From Bradyrhizobium sp. Ghvi (GTDB taxonomy: Bacteria; Pseudomonadota; Alphaproteobacteria; Rhizobiales; Xanthobacteraceae), in NCBI RefSeq assembly GCF_900115265.1, contig NZ_FOVU01000004.1, positions 742,987-806,986 of the forward strand: a stretch of 64,000 nt of DNA. Reading direction: 5' to 3'. The stretch's first letter is position 1. Each line of letters begins with the position of its first letter. The notes beneath the pieces were generated by a model that did no database searches, had not been told where the DNA came from, and saw only the letters and a list, made by a program, of their open reading frames with translations. Below, piece by piece: positions 51,046 through 60,508 of this stretch. Position numbers and translations under genes: made by a program.

Positions 51046-51747
51046 TTAAAGACTTCTTGCAGCTTCCAGCACCTCGTCGGCATGGCCATCGACCCGGACA
51101 TTGCGCCAGACCTTGGCCACTTTGCCGTTGCTCCCAATCAGCACCGTCGTGCGAAGAATCCCAAGGAAGCTCCTGCCATACATGGATTTTTCGCCCCAGG
51201 CGCCATACGCCTCCAGCATCTCATGGGCTTCATCCGAGATCAGGGGGATGCCGAGGCTATGCTTGTCGCGGAACTTTTCCTGGGCCTTTAGCGGGTCGGC
51301 CGAGATGCCGAGTACGGCGGTGCCGGCAGAGGCGAACGCATCCTTGAGCCGGGTGAAGTCGATCGCCTCACGTGTGCAGCCCGGCGTGTCGGCACGGGGG
51401 TAGAAGAACAGGACCAGCTTCTGGCCGGCATAATCCGACAGGGTGACCACACGGCCGCCATCCCGGGGCAGGCGGAAAGCCGGGGCCTTCTGACCCTCGG
51501 CCAAGGCGGGTTTGGCGCCCGATGCCGAGACGGCGGGCTTGGTAGCCTTTTCAGAAGATTTTAACCGTTTCGGTGCGGCCTTATGCAATGCTGTCCGCGC
51601 GTCCGGCTTGCCTGATTTGCCCGCCGACGCCGGCTGTGATTTCGCGATGCGGGTTTGAGTCGATGCCCGTATTTTCAGGGGCTTCGTTTGAGCGACCGGA
51701 CTGCCGGAGGGCGTTTTGGACGATTTCTTTCGGGATTTCTTGGACAT
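51046..51747 (-). CDS. Peroxiredoxin (BCP/PrxQ type) with long basic N-terminal extension
   Basis: The 233-residue protein has an N-terminal extension of about 85 residues that is strongly basic (MSKKSRKKSSKTPSG, then several Lys/Ala/Pro-rich segments), followed by a BCP-type thioredoxin fold (KAPAFRLPRDGGRVVTLSDY, LVLFFYPRADTPGC). The peroxidatic Cys is in TPGCTREAIDF. Where many family members have a resolving Cys five residues later, this one has Ile, so it would work as a 1-Cys type or use another partner. It reduces hydroperoxides in the cytoplasm. The basic tail suggests nucleic acid or membrane contact, which is inference. Confidence 0.92.
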   Translation of the reverse strand: MSKKSRKKSSKTPSGSPVAQTKPLKIRASTQTRIAKSQPASAGKSGKPDARTALHKAAPKRLKSSEKATKPAVSASGAKPALAEGQKAPAFRLPRDGGRVVTLSDYAGQKLVLFFYPRADTPGCTREAIDFTRLKDAFASAGTAVLGISADPLKAQEKFRDKHSLGIPLISDEAHEMLEAYGAWGEKSMYGRSFLGILRTTVLIGSNGKVAKVWRNVRVDGHADEVLEAARSL

Positions 51748-51915
51748 ACGCCTTCCTTTCGTCGCTTTCGGCGGGTCAACCGAAGCGGTATTGCAGCTCT
51801 CATCCGGTGTGCCGGATTCGTGCCCGCGGCTGGGCAAGTTTGGCGGCGACGGAGTATGGTTACAAGGAATTCCACGCACCACCCCACTGCTCGTTGAACG
51901 CGCTCCCGGGGCGAA

Positions 51916-54900
51916 ATGACGAACAGCAGGAACATCAGAGGTATGGCGGCAACGCCGGGGCGGGGAGCGTCGATCCCTGTCGACGGCTGCGGTCCCGGCG
52001 GCGCTCAATCGTACGACGGGCGCCTGTATCGAGAGGCAATGGCAAGGAATAGGTCCCCCCAGGATCACATCAGGGATTTCGATCGGCACGGCGGCCATCA
52101 CGAGCAGCCGGATTGGGATGAGGCCGACTGGGATCAGGATCAGGAGGAGGCGGGCCATCGTGCACGCCGCCTGCTGTCGCGTTCCAATTCGCGCTTCCGC
52201 GTCGGTGACGGCTTCTCGGCGTTTCGGAGGGCGCTGCCGGGCGGACGCTGGCTTCGGCGGATGTCCATCGTCCTCGGCGCCTTGATTGTCATCTTCGTCG
52301 GTTGCTTTGGAGCGCTGTGGTGGCGGCTCGGTGCCGGTCCCATCAATCTCGACATGGCAACGCCCTGGCTCGCGGCCGCAATCGAGGACAATATCGGCCA
52401 CGGCAACACCGTGGAGGTCGGCGGTACCCAGATCGAGCGCGCCGGACGAATTCGAATTGCCGTGCGCATCCGTGACATCATCGTTCGCGATCACGACCAT
52501 GCCATCGTGGCCAGCGCGCCGAAGGCCGAGGTGAGGCTGTCGGGGGTAGCACTTCTCACCGGGCATCTGCGCGCCGAAAGCCTCAACCTCGTCGATGCCG
52601 AGCTCGCGATCCGGATCGCACCTGACGGGACCGTCACGGTGTCTGCCGGTGACACGGCGAAGCCGCTCGCCACCGGCGTCGCATCCAAGAGGGACGCGGG
52701 CCTGCCGCCGACGTTCCCGCGTAACGGCGTGCCGCCGCCGCCTTTCGGCATGGCGCCTGCAACCCCAGACGTGCCTCAGGCTGTACCTCAGCCCGTCGCG
52801 CAGAGCGGAATCCTTCAGGGGCTCGACTGGCTCGACAGCCTGAGCATGACCGGCCTCGACGGCCAGAACCTCAACGAGATCGGTCTCAAGAACGGCAATC
52901 TGATCGTCGACGACCAGCAGCGCGGCAGCAAATGGACGTTTGAGAACATCACGCTCGGCCTGCGTCGGCCGAGCCATGGTGGCGTGACGCTCAGTCTCGG
53001 GGAGGAGGGCGCCCATCCGTGGTCGCTGCGCGCCACGATCGGACCTGCCGAGAATGGCGTGCGTTCGGTCGATATCCGCGCCGACAAGGTCTCGACCTCC
53101 AACATCCTCTTGGCGATGCGGGTGAAGGACCTGACCTATACTGCTGACCTGCCCCTGACCGGCGAACTCAAGGGCGAACTCGGCCGCGACGGCGTGCCAA
53201 CGTTCTTCCGCGGCAAGATCACGGTCGGCGCGGGCAACATCATCGACACCGATACGCCCGATTATCCGATGGCGATCGACTCGGCCGAAATCAATGTCGA
53301 ATGGGATGCGGGACGGCGGGTACTGGTCGCACCATTCAAGATCCTCTCGGGCGCCAATCGCCTGACGCTGCTGGCTCATCTCGAGCCGCCGAACGGCACC
53401 ATCAATGACTGGCAGCTTGGCTTCAGCGGCGGTTCGATCCTGCTCGGCGGCATCGACAACGAGCCGCCGCTGGTGTTCAACCGCATCGCGATTGGCTTCC
53501 GCTTCGACACCGATCACAAGCGCCTGCTGTTGACGCAGGCGGATATCAGCAATGGCGAGATCGGCGTCGCTGGCACGGGCGCAATCGACTATTCCGGCGA
53601 GCCGCGCCTGACGCTCGGCTTTGCGGGGACGCCGATGTCGGCCTCCGCGCTGAAGCGGATGTGGCCGACACTGGTCGTGCCGGAATTGCGTCAATGGGTG
53701 ATCGAGCGGATCGAGCGCGGCACGCTCCAGCGCATTGAGGTCGGCATCAACTCGCCGACCCGTAACCTGCCGCGCAAGGGGCCGCCGATTCCCGATGACG
53801 GCCTGTCGGTCAACATCGTAGCGAGCGGCGTCGCGGTCCGCCCCGTGGACGGCATGCCTGTCGTGCACGACGCTGACCTCAAGGCGCACGTGACCGGACG
53901 AACGGCCACGGTGAATATCGCCCAAGGCATTGCCGACACGCCGGCGGGTCGCAAGATCACGATCTCGGACTTCACCTTCGAGGTGCCTGATATGGCGCCC
54001 AAGCCGTCACCGTCGCGGACTCGATTCCATGTCGAAGGTCCGGTGCCTGCGGCGGCCGAAATGCTGTCCAATGATCGGTTGAGCGATCTGTCGTCGACCG
54101 TGGTCGATCCCAACACCAGCAAGGGCACGTTCACGGCCAACATCCAGCTCGGCCTGCCGGTCAAGGGCGAGCTGACCAAGGCGGACACCGTCTACGCCGT
54201 GACCGCCGACCTCAACGGCTTTGCCGCCGACAAGCTGGTGATGAACCAGAAGCTCGAGTCCAACAACCTCAAGATCGTTGCCAACAACCAGGGTTACCAA
54301 GTCAAGGGCGACGTGAAGATCAACGGGCAGGCGGCCTCGCTCGACTACCGTAAGGCCACCGATGGCGATGCGGACGTCAAGCTTCAGGCGACGCTGGATG
54401 ATGCCAGCCGAGCGCGCCTTGGCTTCGATCTCGGCCCCGCCGTCAGCGGATCGGTCCCGATCAAGGTTTCGGGCAAGATTGCCGGCGGTCCTGACGCGAC
54501 GACGAAGCTCGGCATCGAGGCAGACCTGACATCGGTCAAGTTCGACAACATCCTTCCCGGTTGGGTCAAGCTACCGGGCAAGTCGAGCAAGGCGACATTC
54601 AAGGTGGTGCCGACAGCACAATCGACGCGGCTCGAGGACATCGTCATCGAGGGCGGCGGGGCCTCGATCAAGGGCTCGCTCGAAGTCGATCCGAACGGCG
54701 ACCTCATGAACGCGAACTTCCCGACCTATGCGCCGTCAGACGGCGACAAGACGTCGTTGAAGGTCGAGCGCGGTCAGGACGGCGTGGTCCGTGGCATCAT
54801 GCGTGGTGACGTGTTCGACGGCCGGGGTTTCCTGAAGTCGGCGATCTCAGGCAATTCCAAGGACGACAGCAAGAGCAAGCTGAAGAACGTCGATTTCGAC

Positions 54901-55749
54901 ATCGACGTGAAGCTCGGTACGGTCATGGGTTTCAACGGCGAGGCGATGCGCAGCGTCGACGCCAAGATGTCGAAGCGAAGCGGCGCCATCAAGGCGTTCA
55001 CGCTGAGCGGCAGGATCGGCCAGAATACGCCGGTGGCGGCCGATCTGCGCGGCGGACGCGCGCAGGGCAGCCGCGAGGTGATCTATCTCCAGACCAATGA
55101 TGCCGGATCGCTGCTGAAGTTCACCGACACCTATACCAAGGCGGTCGGCGGCCAGATGGTAGTGGCGATGGAGCCGCCGACATCCGAGCCGAACATGGCT
55201 CGCGAGGGTCTCATCAACGTGCGCGATTTCACGGTGAAGGGCGAGGCCCAGCTCGAGCGCGTTGCAGCGGGCGCTCCGAACGGTACCGGGAATGGCGTCG
55301 CCTTCAGCGCGCTCCGCGCCGAGTTCATCCGTCAGAACGGCGCACTGACGGTCCGCGATGGCGTGGTCAAGGGCCCAATGATCGGCGCCACGATCGAGGG
55401 CTCGATCGACTATCCCGGCAATCAGGTGTGCATGAGCGGTACCTTTGTGCCGATGTACGGGTTGAACAACATGTTCGGACAGATTCCGGTGCTCGGGTTG
55501 TTCCTGGGGGCTGGCGACAAGGAGGGACTGATCGGCGTGACCTACGAGGTCGTCGGCACACCGGCCGCGCCCGTGATGCGCGTCAATCCGATCTCGGCGA
55601 TATTTCCCGGTGTGACCCGGAAGATCATGGAGTTCAACACCGGCAAACAGAATACGCCGATCGATGAGCTGCCGTCCTCGCAGTCCGGCGACAGTTCGAT
55701 GGGTTCGGCAAGACAACTATCGAACGGTTGCAGCCTCGCGCGGCGTTAG
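51916..55749 (+). CDS. AsmA/YhdP-like large envelope protein (DUF3971 type)
   Basis: The 1277-residue protein has a charged N-terminal region of about 110 residues (many His, Asp and Arg), one membrane helix near 115-140 (SIVLGALIVIFVGCFGALWW), and a very long beta-rich periplasmic part. That part has repeated GxGxIDYSG-type turns, and a C-terminal segment (YPGNQVCMSGTFVPMYGLNN) typical of AsmA-like C-termini. Proteins of this group form long channels that move phospholipids between inner and outer membranes. The start at 51916 could instead be 52039 (MARNRSPQD); both leave the helix intact. Confidence 0.85.
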   Translation: MTNSRNIRGMAATPGRGASIPVDGCGPGGAQSYDGRLYREAMARNRSPQDHIRDFDRHGGHHEQPDWDEADWDQDQEEAGHRARRLLSRSNSRFRVGDGFSAFRRALPGGRWLRRMSIVLGALIVIFVGCFGALWWRLGAGPINLDMATPWLAAAIEDNIGHGNTVEVGGTQIERAGRIRIAVRIRDIIVRDHDHAIVASAPKAEVRLSGVALLTGHLRAESLNLVDAELAIRIAPDGTVTVSAGDTAKPLATGVASKRDAGLPPTFPRNGVPPPPFGMAPATPDVPQAVPQPVAQSGILQGLDWLDSLSMTGLDGQNLNEIGLKNGNLIVDDQQRGSKWTFENITLGLRRPSHGGVTLSLGEEGAHPWSLRATIGPAENGVRSVDIRADKVSTSNILLAMRVKDLTYTADLPLTGELKGELGRDGVPTFFRGKITVGAGNIIDTDTPDYPMAIDSAEINVEWDAGRRVLVAPFKILSGANRLTLLAHLEPPNGTINDWQLGFSGGSILLGGIDNEPPLVFNRIAIGFRFDTDHKRLLLTQADISNGEIGVAGTGAIDYSGEPRLTLGFAGTPMSASALKRMWPTLVVPELRQWVIERIERGTLQRIEVGINSPTRNLPRKGPPIPDDGLSVNIVASGVAVRPVDGMPVVHDADLKAHVTGRTATVNIAQGIADTPAGRKITISDFTFEVPDMAPKPSPSRTRFHVEGPVPAAAEMLSNDRLSDLSSTVVDPNTSKGTFTANIQLGLPVKGELTKADTVYAVTADLNGFAADKLVMNQKLESNNLKIVANNQGYQVKGDVKINGQAASLDYRKATDGDADVKLQATLDDASRARLGFDLGPAVSGSVPIKVSGKIAGGPDATTKLGIEADLTSVKFDNILPGWVKLPGKSSKATFKVVPTAQSTRLEDIVIEGGGASIKGSLEVDPNGDLMNANFPTYAPSDGDKTSLKVERGQDGVVRGIMRGDVFDGRGFLKSAISGNSKDDSKSKLKNVDFDIDVKLGTVMGFNGEAMRSVDAKMSKRSGAIKAFTLSGRIGQNTPVAADLRGGRAQGSREVIYLQTNDAGSLLKFTDTYTKAVGGQMVVAMEPPTSEPNMAREGLINVRDFTVKGEAQLERVAAGAPNGTGNGVAFSALRAEFIRQNGALTVRDGVVKGPMIGATIEGSIDYPGNQVCMSGTFVPMYGLNNMFGQIPVLGLFLGAGDKEGLIGVTYEVVGTPAAPVMRVNPISAIFPGVTRKIMEFNTGKQNTPIDELPSSQSGDSSMGSARQLSNGCSLARR

Positions 55750-55771
55750 CCGCCGTCCGGCCGGACCCGCA

Positions 55772-55858
55772 ATGAACCGATTCGCTCACCGCCTCATCAT
55801 GTCAGTGCTGCTTGCAGCGGCCCTCGTTCTGATCTGGAACGTGCTGGGCTCTCGCTGA
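55772..55858 (+). CDS. Possible 28-residue hydrophobic peptide
   Basis: Starting 23 bases after the AsmA-like gene, a short frame encodes MNRFAHRLIMSVLLAAALVL and then IWNVLGSR, a basic head followed by a single potential membrane helix. There is no good ribosome binding site. A hairpin follows directly. It may be a genuine small membrane protein or chance. Confidence 0.3.
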   Translation: MNRFAHRLIMSVLLAAALVLIWNVLGSR

Positions 55859-55860
55859 GG

Positions 55861-55885
55861 CGGCGCCGGCAAATTGCCGACGCCG
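55861..55885 (+). terminator. Hairpin after the AsmA-like gene
   Basis: CGGCGCCGGCA pairs with TGCCGACGCCG with one mismatch around a three-base loop. Only TT follows, so it is a weak candidate terminator for the AsmA-like transcript. It also lies beyond the DoxX gene on the other strand. Confidence 0.5.
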
Positions 55886-55914
55886 TTCGTGACTCAGGGT
55901 CGATTGCGTGCGCG

Positions 55915-56361
55915 TCAGCGCCGCGCGAAGGCGCCGCCCGTCGCCTCGTTCTCCTTACCCAGCAGCGCATCAACGCTGACCGGGCCGCCGCCCGCTGCCG
56001 CGAGGTAGAGGCAGGCGAAGCAGAACAGGATGGCGGCGGTGCCGCCGTTGAGCAGCGGCAGGAACACCGGCGGGCCGTCCTTCGAGATGTGGAAGACGTG
56101 ACCAATGAAGTAGGCGAAGGCCATTTCGCCGGAGAGGACGAACGCGGAGAGGCGGCTGAACAGTCCGATCATCAGTGCTGCGCCAAGCACGAGCTCGATC
56201 AGGCCGGCCGTCCAGATCAGCGGCGGAGGATTGGCGAACATGGCCACCATCGGAATGTGGAAGAGCTTGGTCATGCCGTACTGGAACAGCAGCAGCCCGG
56301 TGATGAAGCGAAACAGGCTCAAGAGAACCGGTTGATAGCGAGAGAGATAAGAAAAGTTCAT
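55915..56361 (-). CDS. DoxX-family membrane protein
   Basis: The 148-residue protein has four predicted membrane helices and the DoxX pattern: LSLFRFITGLLLFQYGMTKL, IWTAGLIELVLGAALMIGLF, AFVLSGEMAFAYFIGHVFH and a last helix near ILFCFACLYLAAAGGG. DoxX-like proteins are associated with thiosulphate:quinone reduction or envelope redox stress, but the role of any given member is uncertain. The ATG at 56361 was chosen because GGAGGG lies about nine bases upstream; the earlier ATG at 56379 overlaps that site. Confidence 0.88.
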   Translation of the reverse strand: MNFSYLSRYQPVLLSLFRFITGLLLFQYGMTKLFHIPMVAMFANPPPLIWTAGLIELVLGAALMIGLFSRLSAFVLSGEMAFAYFIGHVFHISKDGPPVFLPLLNGGTAAILFCFACLYLAAAGGGPVSVDALLGKENEATGGAFARR

Positions 56362-56582
56362 TGGGTTTGTGCCCTCCATCCAATGCTGCGACTAGGACCG
56401 CATTCGGTTCCGCCTCGCAAGCCGCGCCAGGTCAATTCACGCTGACATTTTCGTCATGTCGGACAAAACACCGCAGGCCGTGTTTTCAGCCACACGCCGT
56501 TCGCTTTTTCTGGACCTATACGCGTCGCGGCCACCCGTAGTTCCCCGATGATGCGAATGAATTCAAGTTACCTCTAGGAAAC

Positions 56583-57845
56583 CTATCGCCGCAACGCGGG
56601 CACGATCAGGAAGGGGACCATCCCGAGCACCACGCTCGCAAGTGCGAAGACGAGCAGGGCATTGTAGCCGTGGGTTGCATCATGGATCAGGCCACCGCTC
56701 CAGGAGCCAAACGCCGAGCCCAGCCCGCTGCCGATCGAGATGGTGCCGTAGATGGTTCCGACCCGCTCGCCGCGAAAGATCTTCATCGCGGTCGCCGTGA
56801 TCAACGGTCCGCGCGAGCCCATCATGCTGCCGAAGCAGACGACGAAGCCGGTGAGCAGAACGACGTTTGGGGAGTACTGCAACAGCCAGAGCAGGGCGAT
56901 GCCGAGGATCGAGATCGCGTAGCTCAGCAACACAGAGGGCCGGCGTCCGATCAGCCCGTCGAGGGCGGAGACACCTAACATGCCGAACACAAGAACCACG
57001 CCGGAAAAGCCCCAGGCCGTTGCGGCCTGGAGCGGCGGAAAGCCCGCATCGATCAGATAAGCCACGATCTGGGCCGCGATCGCATACATGCCGACGGCGG
57101 TGAAGAAGAAGGTCGAGAACAGTGCCCAGAAGGCGTGATGGCGCATCGCGCTGAGAAGCGTCCAGCCGTCATCGATGAAATCAGGATCGGTCTTCTTCGC
57201 CACATGCGGCGAGCCCGCCGCGAACAGCCGCCACGGCAGCAGCATCAGCGGCACCAGCAGCCCCAATGCGGCAAAGCCGAACACCTGATAGGTCTGGCGC
57301 CAGCCGAGATGATCGATCAGAAGCTGCGAAGCCGGCAGCAGCGCCAGCACGCCGCCGCCCATGGCGGAATAGACCACTGCCATCGCAGTCGGGAGCCGCG
57401 GTCCGAACCAGCGGCCGAGCAGGATCGAGTTCGGCACATTGCCGATGAAGGCAACGCCGATGCCGACGCAGAGTCCGATCGATATCTGGAATTGCCAGAG
57501 CGCTTGCGCGTGGCCTGCGATCAGGAATGCCGAGCCCAGCAGCAGCAGGCCGAGCGCATAGACGATGCGTGGTCCGGAATGATCGAACAGGCGTCCGACC
57601 AGCGGCGCGGTCAACCCGCTGATCAGCCAGGTCAGTGAATAGATCGAGACGACTTGCGCGCGATCCCAGCCGAAGTCTTGGGAGATCGGCTTGAGGAAGA
57701 CGGTGAAACTTTCGCTCAAGCCGCGGCCGAGCACGGCCAGCGTGAAGCACAGCGCGAGCACGACAAGGGCGGTGCGCACGGCGCCTTGCTGTGTGTTGTC
57801 TTGTTCCCTGGCCGTTTCCTTGGGCGTCTTCTGATCCATTGCCAT
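56583..57845 (-). CDS. MFS permease
   Basis: The protein of about 420 residues has 12 helices. It has an MFS motif-A-like LTAPLVGRLFDHSGPRIVYA, LCVGIGVAFIGNVPNSILLG, and a C-terminal SIGSGLGSAFGSWSGGLIHD. This resembles oxalate/formate antiporter-like or monocarboxylate-type MFS proteins; the substrate is unknown. Three in-frame starts are possible (57875, 57845, 57839). I prefer 57845 or 57839 because they keep a short N-terminus of the usual kind, but no clear ribosome binding site decides. It is downstream of tyrS on the same strand. Confidence 0.88.
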   Translation of the reverse strand: MAMDQKTPKETAREQDNTQQGAVRTALVVLALCFTLAVLGRGLSESFTVFLKPISQDFGWDRAQVVSIYSLTWLISGLTAPLVGRLFDHSGPRIVYALGLLLLGSAFLIAGHAQALWQFQISIGLCVGIGVAFIGNVPNSILLGRWFGPRLPTAMAVVYSAMGGGVLALLPASQLLIDHLGWRQTYQVFGFAALGLLVPLMLLPWRLFAAGSPHVAKKTDPDFIDDGWTLLSAMRHHAFWALFSTFFFTAVGMYAIAAQIVAYLIDAGFPPLQAATAWGFSGVVLVFGMLGVSALDGLIGRRPSVLLSYAISILGIALLWLLQYSPNVVLLTGFVVCFGSMMGSRGPLITATAMKIFRGERVGTIYGTISIGSGLGSAFGSWSGGLIHDATHGYNALLVFALASVVLGMVPFLIVPALRR

Positions 57846-57894
57846 CAGGGAGCGCGCTTCGTAGCGCCCTGACAAGCATCAAAAGCTCATACGC

Positions 57895-59148
57895 CTATGC
57901 AGGTCGGATGAGGACGTGCTTCTTCTTGCCGAAGGACAGCTTGATCACGCCCTCCGGCGTCAGGTTGGCCGCTGACAGCACCATCTTTTCATCGGTCACC
58001 GGCTCGTCGTTGACGCGCAGCCCGCCGCCCTTGATCTGGCGCCGTGCCTCGCCGTTGGAGGCGACGAGGCCTGCCTTGACGAAGGCGTTGAGCACGCCGA
58101 GGCCAGTCTCCAGCTCGCCGCGCGGAATTTCCACTGTCGGCAGGCTCTCGGCGAGCGCGCCTTCCTCGAAGGTGCGGCGTGCGGTCTCGGCGGCTTCATT
58201 GGCCGCATCGCGGCCATGCAGCAGCGCGGTCGCTTCGGTTGCGAGAACTTTCTTGGCTTCGTTGATCTCCGAGCCGCCGAGCGCCTCCAGTTTCTTGATC
58301 TCGGCTATCGGCATCGTCGTGAAAAGCTTCAGGAACTTGCCGACGTCGGCATCCTCGGTGTTGCGCCAGTACTGCCAGAAGTCATAGGGCGAGAACTGGT
58401 CGGCGTTGAGCCACACCGCGCCTTGCGCGGTCTTGCCCATCTTGGCGCCCGATGCGGTCGTCAGCAGCGGCGTCGTCAGCGCGAACAACTGATGCGTGCC
58501 CATGCGGCGGCCGAGATCGACGCCCATGATGATGTTGCCCCACTGATCCGAGCCGCCCATCTGCAATTTGCAGCCGGTGCGCTTGGCAAGCTCGACGAAG
58601 TCGTAGGCCTGGCAGATCATGTAGTTGAATTCGATGAAGCTCATCTCCTGCTCGCGCTCGAGGCGCAGCCGCACGGAATCCATGGTCAACATGCGGTTCA
58701 CCGAGAAATGCTTGCCGACGTCGCGCAGCATCTCGATCCAGTTGAGCTTGGTCAGCCACTCGGCATTGTCGAGCATGATGGCATCGCTCTTGCCCTCGCC
58801 ATAGCGCAGCACCTTTGCGAACACGCCGCGGATCGAAGCCTTGTTGGCCTCGATCTCGGCGACGGTGCGGATCGCGCGCGTCTCGTCCTTGCCGGAGGGA
58901 TCGCCGACCATCGTGGTGCCGCCGCCCATCAGCGTGATCGGCTTGTTGCCGGATTGCTGCAGCCAGTGCAGCATCATCATGGTCAAATAGTTGCCGATAT
59001 GGAGCGAGGGAGCGGTACAGTCGTAGCCGACATAGGCGGTTGCCTCGCCCTTGGCGGCGAGGGCGTCCAGCCCCTCGAAATCGGAGCACTGATGGATGAA
59101 TCCACGTTCCTGCAGGGTGTTGAGGAAATCCGATTTAAATGCAGTCAT
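57895..59148 (-). CDS. tyrS: Tyrosyl-tRNA synthetase
   Basis: The enzyme charges tRNA-Tyr. The 417-residue protein has YVGYDCTAPSLHIGNYLTMM with the HIGH-type signature, TLMGGGTTMVGDPSGKDETR, YMICQAYDF, QMGGSDQWGNIIMGVDLGRR, and the KMSKS-type loop ASGAKMGKTAQGA. A C-terminal S4 RNA-binding domain follows (EARRQIKGGGLRVNDEPVTD). Length and motifs are standard for the long bacterial TyrRS form. Confidence 0.98.
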   Translation of the reverse strand: MTAFKSDFLNTLQERGFIHQCSDFEGLDALAAKGEATAYVGYDCTAPSLHIGNYLTMMMLHWLQQSGNKPITLMGGGTTMVGDPSGKDETRAIRTVAEIEANKASIRGVFAKVLRYGEGKSDAIMLDNAEWLTKLNWIEMLRDVGKHFSVNRMLTMDSVRLRLEREQEMSFIEFNYMICQAYDFVELAKRTGCKLQMGGSDQWGNIIMGVDLGRRMGTHQLFALTTPLLTTASGAKMGKTAQGAVWLNADQFSPYDFWQYWRNTEDADVGKFLKLFTTMPIAEIKKLEALGGSEINEAKKVLATEATALLHGRDAANEAAETARRTFEEGALAESLPTVEIPRGELETGLGVLNAFVKAGLVASNGEARRQIKGGGLRVNDEPVTDEKMVLSAANLTPEGVIKLSFGKKKHVLIRPA

Positions 59149-59313
59149 CTGTCGGCGTGCCTGACAATTCTTGGTTTACTGTTTCAGGAGCAATTTAAGA
59201 GTCTTGGGTAGGAACTCGATTGCTGCCCGCCACTTGGCGCTGTGGCATTATAAGATGTGCCTCTCTGGCACAAGATCGGCATGCTGGAGCGGGTCTTTGA
59301 GGATGCTGATCCC

Positions 59314-60417
59314 ATGATGTTGACGGCACTCGGTTTGATGAGCGGCACCTCGCTGGACGGGGTGGACGTCGCGCTGATCGAAACCGACGGCAAGCAGGTG
59401 AAGGCGTTCGGGCCGTCCGGCTACCGGCCCTACAGTGCGGCCGAGCGTAACCTGTTGCGCCAGGCACTGTCGGAGGCCGCCAACCTGTCGCAACGCGATG
59501 CCCGTCCGGGCATCCTGGCCGAGGCTGAACGCACGGTGACGCGGGCGCACGCCGAGGCGGTGGCCGCCTTCGTCGCCCAGAACCGGATGAAGCCGGAGGA
59601 GATCGACATCGTCGGCTTCCACGGCCAGACCGTGCTGCACCGTCCCGAGCGGCGGCTGACGGTCCAGATCGGCGATGCGCCGGCGCTGGCCAAGGCGATC
59701 CATATCCCTGTCATGCACGACTTCCGCGCCGCCGACGTCGAGGCCGGCGGGCAGGGGGCGCCCCTCGTGCCGGCCTACCACCGGGCGTTGGCCCAATCGC
59801 TGGGGCGAGAGGGTCCGCTCGTCGTGGTCAATATCGGCGGTGTCTCCAACATCACCTATATCGACGGCAACGATACGCTGATCGCCTGCGACACCGGTCC
59901 CGGCAACGCGCTGCTCGACGATTTCATGTACCGCACCATGAACCAGGCGTTCGATGCCGAAGGAAAGTTCGCCGCGCTCGGCAAGGCGGATGAAGCGTGG
60001 ATTGCGCGGGCACTGGAGTTGCCGTTCTTCGCAAGCCCGCCGCCGAAATCGCTCGACCGCAACGACTTTGCCGCATTGAGGCTCGGCGACGTCGCGCCGG
60101 CCGACGGGGCTGCGACGCTCACTGCTTTCACCGCCGCTGCGATCGCCCGCGTCATTCCGCTGCTGCCGCGGCGGCCGCGCGGCTGGATCGTCTGCGGCGG
60201 CGGTGCCCGCAATCTCACCATGCTGCGGATGCTGCGCGAGCGGGTCGGCTCCGCCACCGTCGAGGCCGCCGAGACCCTCGGCTGGGCCTCCGATGCCATC
60301 GAGGCGCAGGCCTTCGGCTTCCTCGCCGTCCGAGGCCTCAAGGGCCTACCGCTGTCCTATCCCGCCACGACGGGCGTGCCGATGCCGATGACGGGCGGGG
60401 TGGTCGCGCGGCCGTGA
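59314..60417 (+). CDS. anmK: Anhydro-N-acetylmuramic acid kinase
   Basis: AnmK phosphorylates 1,6-anhydro-MurNAc recovered from peptidoglycan turnover to give MurNAc-6-phosphate. The 367-residue protein has the ASKHA phosphate loop LGLMSGTSLDGVDVALIE, DIVGFHGQTVLHRPERR, QGAPLVPAYH, VVVNIGGVSNITYI, ACDTGPGNALLDDFM and WIVCGGGARNLTML. Two adjacent ATGs (59314 and 59317) and an earlier one (59281) are possible starts; 59314 gives the normal N-terminus. It is divergent from tyrS, a frequent neighbour arrangement in alphaproteobacteria. Confidence 0.96.
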   Translation: MMLTALGLMSGTSLDGVDVALIETDGKQVKAFGPSGYRPYSAAERNLLRQALSEAANLSQRDARPGILAEAERTVTRAHAEAVAAFVAQNRMKPEEIDIVGFHGQTVLHRPERRLTVQIGDAPALAKAIHIPVMHDFRAADVEAGGQGAPLVPAYHRALAQSLGREGPLVVVNIGGVSNITYIDGNDTLIACDTGPGNALLDDFMYRTMNQAFDAEGKFAALGKADEAWIARALELPFFASPPPKSLDRNDFAALRLGDVAPADGAATLTAFTAAAIARVIPLLPRRPRGWIVCGGGARNLTMLRMLRERVGSATVEAAETLGWASDAIEAQAFGFLAVRGLKGLPLSYPATTGVPMPMTGGVVARP

Positions 60418-60426
60418 CCGCGGTTC

Positions 60427-60487
60427 ATGCAGATGCATTGACCTTGACATGTTCATGCAATTGCATTTATATTCGATGCAGTTGCAT
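60427..60487 (+). promoter_or_regulatory. GST promoter with three ATGCANNTGCAT operators
   Basis: A near-consensus sigma-70 promoter is present: TTGACA (60444-60449), an 18-base spacer, and TATATT (60468-60473). Three copies of the 12-bp palindrome ATGCANNTGCAT lie at 60427-60438, 60455-60466 and 60476-60487. The first is upstream of -35, the second inside the spacer, and the third just downstream of -10, around the expected transcription start. Site starts are 28 and 21 bases apart. This is a layout for repression by a dimeric regulator, perhaps of the MarR or TetR kind, which is not encoded next to it. Confidence 0.8.
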
Positions 60488-60508
60488 TGAACCGCCGGGA
60501 TCCGCTCC

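Noticed and set aside
51748..53925. Extension of the peroxiredoxin frame far upstream, opposite the AsmA-like gene
   Set aside because: The peroxiredoxin starts naturally at 51747; the upstream part is antisense to a clear coding gene.
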